DNA of 18,216 nucleotides from Saccoglossus kowalevskii (Eukaryota > Hemichordata > Enteropneusta > Harrimaniidae): NCBI RefSeq assembly GCF_000003605.2, contig NW_003114789.1, forward strand, positions 1 through 18,216. The letters are read 5' to 3'. Shown in pieces: positions 9,406 through 18,189 of this stretch. A model generated the notes under the pieces. The model was not told the origin of the DNA, did not search any database, and was given only the letters and a program-made list of their open reading frames with translations. The stretch's first letter is position 1; each line of letters begins with the position of its first letter. The position numbers were made by a program, and so were the translations under genes.

Positions 9406-9810
9406 TTCAGTATATTCAGTCAATTCAGATGTGATATCCTTTCCTATCAGTGGGTTCAGTATATTCGGTCAATTCAGATGTGATATCCTTACCTATCTAC
9501 GGGTTCAGTATATTCAGTCAATTCAGAAGTGATATCCTTACCTATCTACGGGTTCAGTATATTTAGTCAGTATATTCAGTCAATTCAGATATTATATCCT
9601 TACCTATCTACGGGTTCAGTATATTCAGTCAATTCAGATATTATATCCTTACCTATCTACGGATTCAGTATATTCAGTCAATGCAGATGTGATATCTTTA
9701 CCTATCTACGGGTTCAGTATATTCAGTAAATTCAGATGTGATATCCTTACCTATCTACGGGTTCAGTAAATTCAGTCAATTCAGATGTGATATCCTTACC
9801 TATCTACGGG
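9406..9810 (+). repeat. F-J-CAGAAGTG module with 62-bp unit and gamma head, copy 4
   Basis: F (9406), J (9455), the CAGAAGTG unit (9504) and the 62-bp unit (9553-9614), then R ending CGGA, the ATGCAG/ATCTTT unit, K and A. This repeats 4283-4687 one for one. The copy of gamma stops after A at 9810, where copy 2 would continue with C-PM-QR. This is the last F, J or 62-bp unit in the window. Confidence 0.86.
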
Positions 9811-10055
9811 TTCAGTATATTCAGTCAATTCAGATGTGATATCCTTACCTATCTACGGGTTCAGTATATTCAGTCAATTCAGATGTGATATACTTACCTA
9901 TCTACGAGTTCAGTATATTCAGTCAATTCAGATGTGATATACTTACCTATCTACGAGTTCGGTATATTCAGTCAATTCAGATGTGATATCCTTACCTATC
10001 TACGGGTTCAGTAAATTCAGTCAATTCAGATGTGATATCCTTACCTATCTTCCGG
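9811..10055 (+). repeat. Link segment with duplicated XE units
   Basis: Units are 0, XE, XE, Q, AC. The two units at 9860 and 9909 (ATACTT with TACGAG) are the only units combining those markers and sit side by side, which indicates a local 49-bp duplication. No longer match was found for this segment. Confidence 0.7.
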
Positions 10056-11035
10056 TTCAGTATATTCAGTCAATTCAGATGTGATATCCTTACCTATCTA
10101 TGGGTTCAGTATATTCAGTCAATTCAGATGTGATATCCTTACCTATCTTCCGGTTCAGTATATTCAGTCAATTCAGATGTGATATCCTTACCTATCTATG
10201 GGTTCAGTATATTCAGTCAATTCAGATGTGATATCCTTACCTATCTATGGGTTCAGTATATTCAGTCAATTCAGATGTGATATCCTTACCTATCTTCCGG
10301 TTCAGTATATTCAGCCAATTCAGATGTGATATCCTTACCTATCTACGGGTTCAGTAAATTCAGTCAATTCAGATGTGATATCCTTACCTATCTATGGGTT
10401 CAGTATATTCAGTCAATTCAGATGTGATATCCTTACCTATCTTCCGGTTCAGTATATTCAGTCAATTCAGATGTGATATCCTTACCTATCTACGGGTTCA
10501 GTATATTCAGTCAATTCAGATGTGATATCATTACCTATCTACGGGTTCAGTAAATTCAGTCAATTCGGATGTGATATCCTTACCTATCTACGGGTTCAGT
10601 ATATTCAGTCAATTCAGATGTGATATACTTACCTATCTACGGGTTCAGTATATTCAGTCAATTCAGATGTGATATCCTTACCTATCTACGGGTTCGGTAT
10701 ATTCAGTCAATTCAGATGTGATGTCCTTACCTATCTACGGGTTCAGTATATTCAATCAATTCAGATGTGATAGCCTTACCTATCTACGGGTTCAGTAAAT
10801 TCAGTCAATTCAGATGTGATGTCCTTACCTATCTACGGGTTCAGTATATTCAATCAATTCAGATGTGATATCCTTACCTATCTACGGGTTCGGTATATTC
10901 AGTCAATTCAGATGTGATGTCCTTACCTATCTACGGGTTCAGTATATTCAATCAATTCAGATGTGATAGCCTTACCTATCTACGGGTTCAGTATATTCAG
11001 TCAATTCAGATGTGATATCCTTACCTATCTACGGG
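10056..11035 (+). repeat. Higher-order block beta, copy 1, with Q/N extension
   Basis: Order: M, C, M, M, C, 0, AM, C, 0, H, AG, X, 0, QU, then NS, AU, N, QU, NS, 0. The first eleven units match 12114-12652 (offset 42 units) and the first fourteen match 16377-17062 (offset 129 units). The QU/N alternation at 10840-10986 matches 1429-1575. The unit at 10301 has CAGCCAATT, a private change. Confidence 0.85.
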
Positions 11036-12015
11036 TTCAGTATATTCAGTCAATTCAGATGTGATATCATTACCTATCTACGGGTTCAGTAAATTCAGTC
11101 AATTCGGATGTGATATCCTTACCTATCTACGGGTTCAGTATATTCAGTCAATTCAGATGTGATATACTTACCTATCTACGGGTTCAGTATATTCAGTCAA
11201 TTCAGATGTGATATCCTTACCTATCTACGGGTTCGGTATATTCAGTAAATTCAGATGTGATATCCTTACCTATCTACGGGTTCAGTATATTCAGTCAATT
11301 CAGATGTGATATCATTACCTATCTACGGGTTCAGTAAATTCAGTCAATTCGGATGTGATATCCTTACCTATCTACGGGTTCAGTATATTCAGTAAATTCA
11401 GATGTGATATCCTTACCTATCTACGGGTTCAGTATATTCAGTCAATTCAGATGTGATATCATTACCTATCTACGGGTTCAGTAAATTCAGTCAATTCGGA
11501 TGTGATATCCTTACCTATCTACGGGTTCAGTATATTCAGTCAATTCAGATGTGATATACTTACCTATCTACGGGTTCAGTATATTCAGTCAATTCAGATG
11601 TGATATCCTTACCTATCTACGGGTTCGGTATATTCAGTCAATTCAGATGTGATATCCTTACCTATCTACGGGTTCAGTATATTCAGTCAATTCAGATGTG
11701 ATATCCTTACCTATCTTCCGGTTCAGTATATTCAGTCAATTCAGATGTGATATCCTTACCTATCTATGGGTTCAGTATATTCAGTCAATTCAGATGTGAT
11801 ATCATTACCTATCTACGGGTTCAGTAAATTCAGTCAATTCGGATGTGATATCCTTACCTATCTACGGGTTCAGTATATTCAGTCAATTCAGATGTGATAT
11901 ACTTACCTATCTACGGGTTCAGTATATTCAGTCAATTCAGATGTGATATCCTTACCTATCTACGGGTTCGGTATATTCAGTCAATTCAGATGTGATGTCC
12001 TTACCTATCTACGGG
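11036..12015 (+). repeat. Amplified H-AG-X-0-Q module
   Basis: The module occurs three times in 20 units: 11036-11280 (Q unit also K), 11428-11672 and 11771-12015, with H-AG-K inserted at 11281-11427 and C-M at 11673-11770. Elsewhere the same five units occur at 1184, 3156, 5276, 7188, 10497, 15005 and 16818. A module unit is 245 bp. Its spread through blocks alpha, beta and gamma suggests it is an old higher-order unit, later embedded in longer ones. Confidence 0.82.
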
Positions 12016-12652
12016 TTCAGTATATTCAATCAATTCAGATGTGATAGTCTTACCTATCTACGAGTTCAGTATATTCAGTCAATTCAGATGTGATATCCTT
12101 ACCTATCTTCCGGTTCAGTATATTCAGTCAATTCAGATGTGATATCCTTACCTATCTATGGGTTCAGTATATTCAGTCAATTCAGATGTGATATCCTTAC
12201 CTATCTTCCGGTTCAGTATATTCAGTCAATTCAGATGTGATATCCTTACCTATCTATGGGTTCAGTATATTCAGTCAATTCAGATGTGATATCCTTACCT
12301 ATCTATGGGTTCAGTATATTCAGTCAATTCAGATGTGATATCCTTACCTATCTTCCGGTTCAGTATATTCAGTCAATTCAGATGTGATATCCTTACCTAT
12401 CTACGGGTTCAGTAAATTCAGTCAATTCAGATGTGATATCCTTACCTATCTATGGGTTCAGTATATTCAGTCAATTCAGATGTGATATCCTTACCTATCT
12501 TCCGGTTCAGTATATTCAGTCAATTCAGATGTGATATCCTTACCTATCTACGGGTTCAGTATATTCAGTCAATTCAGATGTGATATCATTACCTATCTAC
12601 GGGTTCAGTAAATTCAGTCAATTCGGATGTGATATCCTTACCTATCTACGGG
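12016..12652 (+). repeat. Higher-order block beta, copy 2 (13 units)
   Basis: It starts with an N unit carrying GATAGTC and TACGAG (12016), then C, M, C, M, M, C, 0, AM, C, 0, H, AG. GATAGTC with TACGAG is found only here and at 16281. 12114-12652 aligns with 16377-16915 at exactly 87 units (4263 bp). After AG this copy diverges, since the following unit at 12653 is Q with GATGTGGTGTC and X-0 are skipped. Confidence 0.86.
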
Positions 12653-13142
12653 TTCGGTATATTCAGTCAATTCAGATGTGGTGTCCTTACCTATCTACGG
12701 GTTCAGTATATTCAGTCAATTCAGATGTGATATCCTTACCTATCTACGGGTTCAGTAAATTCAGTCAATTCGGATGTGATATCCTTACGTATCTACGGGT
12801 TCAGTATATTCAGTCAATTCAGATGTGATATCCTTACCTATCTATGGGTTCAGTATATTCAGTCAATTCAGATGTGATATCCTTACCTATCTATGGGTTC
12901 AGTATATTCAGTAAATTCAGATGTGATATCCTTACCTATCTACGGGTTCAGTAAATTCAGTCAATTCAGATGTGATATCCTTACCTATCTACGGGTTCAG
13001 TATATTCAGTCAATTCAGATGTGATATCCTTACCTATCTATGGGTTCAGTATATTCAGTCAATTCAGATGTGATATCCTTACCTATCTATGGGTTCAGTA
13101 TATTCAGTCAATTCAGATGTGATATCCTTACCTATCTACGGG
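12653..13142 (+). repeat. Mixed monomers, Q, 0, AG, M, M, K, A, M, M, 0
   Basis: Ten units without a long matching string elsewhere, though the short order Q, 0, AG, M echoes the centre of block gamma (compare 15201-15396). The Q unit at 12653 has GATGTGGTGTC in place of GATGTGATGTC, which removes the TGA at 27-29. The AG unit at 12751 reads TTACGTATC, a change also present at 5766 and 17112. Confidence 0.72.
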
Positions 13143-13828
13143 TTCAGTATATTCAGTCAATTCAGATGTGATATCCTTACCTATCTTCCGGTTCAGTATA
13201 TTCAGTCAATTCAGGTGTGATATCCTTACCTATCTACGGGTTCGGTATATTCAGTCAATTCAGATGTGATATCCTTACCTATCTACGGGTTCAGTATATT
13301 CAGTCAATTCAGATGTGATATCCTTACCTATCTACGGGTTCAGTATATTCAATCAATTCAGATGTGATATCCTTACCTATCTACGGGTTCAGTATATTCA
13401 GTCAATTCAGATGTGATATCCTTACCTATCTATGGGTTCAGTATATTCAGTCAATTCAGATGTGATATCCTTACCTATCTATGGGTTCAGTATATTCAGT
13501 CAATTCAGATGTGATATCCTTACCTATCTACGGGTTCAGTAAATTCAGTCAATTCAGATGTGATATCCTTACCTATCTATGGGTTCAGTATATTCAGTCA
13601 ATTCAGATGTGATATCCTTACCTATCTACGGGTTCAGTATATTCAGTCAATTCAGATGTGATATCCTTACCTATCTATGGGTTCAGTATATTCAGTCAAT
13701 TCAGATGTGATATCCTTACCTATCTATGGGTTCAGTATATTCAGTCAATTCAGATGTGATATCCTTACCTATCTATGGGTTCAGTATATTCAGTCAATTC
13801 AGATGTGATATCCTTACCTATCTACGGG
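13143..13828 (+). repeat. Higher-order block epsilon, copy 2 (14 units)
   Basis: Order: C, P, Q, 0, N, M, M, 0, AM, 0, M, M, M, 0. The first five units align with 8181-8425 at 4962 bp and the last nine with 8573-9013 at 4815 bp. The shift is exactly three units. It is followed at 13829 by a VS unit and a K unit (13878), which have no match in that order. Confidence 0.8.
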
Positions 13829-13975
13829 TTGAGTATATTCAGTCAATTCAGATGTGATAGCCTTACCTATCTACGGGTTCAGTATATTCAGTAAATTCAG
13901 ATGTGATATCCTTACCTATCTACGGGTTCAGTAAATTCAGTCAATTCGGATGTGATATCCTTACCTATCTATGGG

Positions 13976-14612
13976 TTCAGTATATTCAGTCAATTCAGAT
14001 GTGATATCCTTACCTATCTTCCGGTTCAGTATTTTCAGTCAATTCAGATGTGATATCCTTACCTATCTACGGGTTCAGTATATTCAGTCAATTCAGATGT
14101 GATATCCTTACCTATCTACGAGTTCAGTAAATTCAGTCAATTCGGATGTGATATCCTTACCTATCTACGGGTTCAGTATATTCAGTCAATTCAGATGTGA
14201 TATACTTACCTATCTACGGGTTCAGTATATTCAGTCAATTCAGATGTGATATCCTTACCTATCTACGGGTTCGGTATATTCAGTCAATTCAGATGTGATG
14301 TCATTACCTATCTACGGGTTCAGTATATTCAGTCAATTCAGATGTGATATCCTTACCTATCTACGGGTTCAGTAAATTCAGTCAATTCGGATGTGATATC
14401 CTTACCTATCTACGGGTTCAGTATATTCAGTCAATTCAGATGTGATATCCTTACCTATCTACGGGTTCAGTATATTCAGTCAATTCAGATGTGATATCCT
14501 TACCTATCTACGGGTTCAGTATATTCAGTAAATTCAGATGTGATATCCTTACCTATCTACGGGTTCAGTAAATTCAGTCAATTCAGATGTGATATCCTTA
14601 CCTATCTACGGG
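13976..14612 (+). repeat. Higher-order block alpha, copy 2 (13 units)
   Basis: Order: C, 0, E, AG, X, 0, QUH, 0, AG, 0, 0, K, A. It matches 150-791 unit for unit, but every unit is 49 bp. The second unit (14025) reads GTATTTTCAG, a private change. It runs directly into gamma copy 4, sharing the K and A units at 14515-14612, with no indels at that join. Confidence 0.85.
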
Positions 14613-15739
14613 TTCAGTATATTCAGTCAATTCAGATGTGATATCCTTACCTATCTTCCGGTTCAGTATATTCAGTCAATTCAGGTGTGATATCCTTACC
14701 TATCTATGGGTTCGGTATATTCAGTCAATTCAGATATTATATCCTTACCTATCTACGGGTTGAGTATATTCAGTCAATTCAGATGTGATATACTTACCTA
14801 TCTACGGGTTCAGTATATTCAGTCAATTCAGATGTGATAGCCTTACCTATCTACGGGTTCAGTAAATTCAGTCAATTCAGATGTGATATCCTTACCTATC
14901 TATGGGTTCAGTATATTCAGTCAATTCAGATGTGATATCCTTACCTATCTTCCGGTTCAGTATATTCAGTCAATTCAGATGTGATATCCTTACCTATCTA
15001 TGGGTTCAGTATATTCAGTCAATTCAGATGTGATATCATTACCTATCTACGGGTTCAGTAAATTCAGTCAATTCGGATGTGATATCCTTACCTATCTACG
15101 GGTTCAGTATATTCAGTCAATTCAGATGTGATATACTTACCTATCTACGGGTTCAGTATATTCAGTCAATTCAGATGTGATATCCTTACCTATCTACGGG
15201 TTCGGTATATTCAGTCAATTCAGATGTGATGTCCTTACCTATCTACGGGTTCAGTATATTCAGTCAATTCAGATGTGATATCCTTACCTATCTACGGGTT
15301 CAGTAAATTCAGTCAATTCGGATGTGATATCCTTACCTATCTACGGGTTCAGTATATTCAGTCAATTCAGATGTGATATCCTTACCTATCTATGGGTTCA
15401 GTATATTCAGTCAATTCAGATGTGATATCCTTACCCATCTATGGGTTCAGTATATTCAGTCAAATCAGATGTGATATCCTTACCTATCTACGGGTTCAGT
15501 AAATTCAGTCAATTCAGATGTGATATCCTTACCTATCTACGGGTTCAGTTTATTCGGTAAATTCTGATGTGATATCCTTACCTATCTACGGGTTCAGTAT
15601 ATTCAGTCAATTTAGATGTGATATCCTTACCTATCTACGGGTTCAGTAAATTTAGTCAATTCGGATGTGATATCCTTACCTATCTACGGGTTCAGTATAT
15701 TCAGTCAATTCAGATGTGATATCCTTACCTATCTTCCGG
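14515..15739 (+). repeat. Higher-order block gamma, copy 4 (25 units)
   Basis: Order: K, A, C, PM, QR, VX, S, AM, C, M, H, AG, X, 0, QU, 0, AG, M, YM, 0 (with CAAATCAG), A, W (with TTCTGATG), L, AlG, C. It matches copy 1 (2617-3890), except that VX replaces V-0 and AG replaces AKG. CAAATCAG (15446 unit) and TTCTGATG (15544 unit) are shared only with copy 5, so copies 4 and 5 are sisters. Confidence 0.88.
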
Positions 15740-15788
15740 TTCAGTATATTCAGTCAATTCAGGTGTGATATCCTTACCTATCTATGGG

Positions 15789-16182
15789 TTCAGTATATTC
15801 AGTCAATTCAGATGTGATATCCTTACCTATCTTCCGGTTCAGTATATTCAGTCAATTCAGATGTGATATCCTTACCTATCTACGGGTTCAGTATATTCAG
15901 TCAATTCAGATGTGATATCCTTACCTATCTACGAGTTCAGTAAATTCAGTCAATTCGGATGTGATATCCTTACCTATCTACGGGTTCAGTATATTCAGTC
16001 AATTCAGATGTGATATACTTACCTATCTACGGGTTCAGTATATTCAGTCAATTCAGATGTGATATCCTTACCTATCTACGGGTTCAGTATATTCAGTCAA
16101 TTTCAGATGTGATGTCATTACCTATCTACGGGTTTCAGTATATTCAGTCAATTCAGATGTGATATCCTTACCTATCTACGGG
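15789..16182 (+). repeat. Higher-order block alpha, copy 3 (8 units)
   Basis: Order: C, 0, E, AG, X, 0, UH, 0. It matches 150-541 and 13976-14367, except that the UH unit has lost the TTCGGTATA marker and gained an extra T (CAATTTCAG). The next unit also begins with an extra T (GGGTTTCAG). The copy starts right after a PM unit at 15740. Confidence 0.82.
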
Positions 16183-16376
16183 TTCAGTATATTCAGTCAA
16201 TTCAGATGTGATATCCTTACCTATCTACGGGTTCAGTATATTCAGTCAAATCAGATGTGATATCCTTACCTATCTACGGGTTCAGTATATCAGTCAAATC
16301 AGATGTGATAGTCTTACCTATCTACGAGTTCAGTATATTCAGTCAATTCAGATGTGATATCTTACCTATCTTCCGG
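16083..16376 (+). other. Second patch of single-base indels, at a block junction
   Basis: Unit lengths here are 50, 50, 49, 49, 48, 48. Insertions are CAATTTCAG and GGGTTTCAG; deletions are GTATATCAG (a T lost) and GATATCTTACC (a C lost). CAAATCAG appears twice (units 16232 and 16281). The matching units in other copies, 14270 for the first and 12016-12113 for the last two, are full length. The left half derives from block alpha and the right half from block beta, so the patch straddles a block junction. Confidence 0.8.
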
Positions 16377-17062
16377 TTCAGTATATTCAGTCAATTCAGA
16401 TGTGATATCCTTACCTATCTATGGGTTCAGTATATTCAGTCAATTCAGATGTGATATCCTTACCTATCTTCCGGTTCAGTATATTCAGTCAATTCAGATG
16501 TGATATCCTTACCTATCTATGGGTTCAGTATATTCAGTCAATTCAGATGTGATATCCTTACCTATCTATGGGTTCAGTATATTCAGTCAATTCAGATGTG
16601 ATATCCTTACCTATCTTCCGGTTCAGTATATTCAGTCAATTCAGATGTGATATCCTTACCTATCTACGGGTTCAGTAAATTCAGTCAATTCAGATGTGAT
16701 ATCCTTACCTATCTATGGGTTCAGTATATTCAGTCAATTCAGATGTGATATCCTTACCTATCTTCCGGTTCAGTATATTCAGTCAATTCAGATGTGATAT
16801 CCTTACCTATCTACGGGTTCAGTATATTCAGTCAATTCAGATTTGATATCATTACCTATCTACGGGTTCAGTAAATTCAGTCAATTCGGATGTGATATCC
16901 TTACCTATCTACGGGTTCAGTATATTCAGTCAATTCAGATGTGATATACTTACCTATCTACGGGTTCAGTATATTCAGTCAATTCAGATGTGATATCCTT
17001 ACCTATCTACGGGTTCGGTATATTCAGTCAATTCAGATGTGATGTCCTTACCTATCTACGGG
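16281..17062 (+). repeat. Higher-order block beta, copy 3 (16 units)
   Basis: It starts with the GATAGTC-TACGAG unit, then C, M, C, M, M, C, 0, AM, C, 0, H, AG, X, 0, QU. From 16377 it aligns with 12114-12652 and 10056-10741. The H unit at 16818 reads CAGATTTGAT, a private change that removes the TGA. The first two units are each one base short (see 16083-16376). Confidence 0.86.
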
Positions 17063-17209
17063 TTCAGTATATTCAGTCAATTCAGATGTGATATCCTTAC
17101 CTATCTACGGGTTCAGTAAATTCAGTCAATTCGGATGTGATATCCTTACGTATCTACGGGTTCAGTATATTCAGTCAATTCAGATGTGATATCCTTACCT
17201 ATCTATGGG
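17063..17209 (+). repeat. Link segment 0-AG-M
   Basis: Three units continue the H-AG-X-0-QU series as 0, AG (with TTACGTATC) and M, the same continuation as in block gamma (15250-15396). The switch into the VX unit of gamma copy 5 happens at 17210. Confidence 0.75.
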
Positions 17210-18189
17210 TTGAGTATATTCAGTCAATTCAGATGTGATATACTTACCTATCTACGGGTTCAGTATATTCAGTCAATTCAGATGTGATAGCCTTACCTAT
17301 CTACGGGTTCAGTAAATTCAGTCAATTCAGATGTGATATCCTTACCTATCTATGGGTTCAGTATATTCAGTCAATTCAGATGTGATATCCTTACCTATCT
17401 TCCGGTTCAGTATATTCAGTCAATTCAGATGTGATATCCTTACCTATCTATGGGTTCAGTATATTCAGTCAATTCAGATGTGATATCCTTACCTATCTAC
17501 GGGTTCAGTATATTCAGTCAATTCAGATGTGATATACTTACCTATCTACGGGTTCAGTATATTCAGTCAATTCAGATGTGATATCCTTACCTATCTACGG
17601 GTTCGGTATATTCAGTCAATTCAGATGTGATGTCCTTACCTATCTACGGGTTCAGTATATTCAGTCAATTCAGATGTGATATCCTTACCTATCTACGGGT
17701 TCAGTAAATTCAGTCAATTCGGATGTGATATCCTTACCTATCTACGGGTTCAGTATATTCAGTCAATTCAGATGTGATATCCTTACCTATCTATGGGTTC
17801 AGTATATTCAGTCAATTCAGATGTGATATCCTTACCCATCTATGGGTTCAGTATATTCAGTCAAATCAGATGTGATATCCTTACCTATCTACGGGTTCAG
17901 TAAATTCAGTCAATTCAGATGTGATATCCTTACCTATCTACGGGTTCAGTTTATTCGGTAAATTCTGATGTGATATCCTTACCTATCTACGGGTTCAGTA
18001 TATTCAGTCAATTTAGATGTGATATCCTTACCTATCTACGGGTTCAGTAAATTTAGTCAATTCGGATGTGATATCCTTACCTATCTACGGGTTCAGTATA
18101 TTCAGTCAATTCAGATGTGATATCCTTACCTATCTTCCGGTTCAGTATATTCAGTCAATTCAGGTGTGATATCCTTACCTATGTACGGG
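17210..18189 (+). repeat. Higher-order block gamma, copy 5 (20 units)
   Basis: Order: VX, S, AM, C, M, 0, X, 0, QU, 0, AG, M, YM, 0 (CAAATCAG), A, W (TTCTGATG), L, AlG, C, P. It matches 14760-15788, except that the H and AG units of copy 4 (15005-15102) are replaced by a single consensus unit at 17455, a one-unit contraction. From 17504 the alignment to 15103 is exactly 49 units (2401 bp). The P unit at 18141 ends TATGTACGGG, like 2408 and 2568. Confidence 0.88.
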
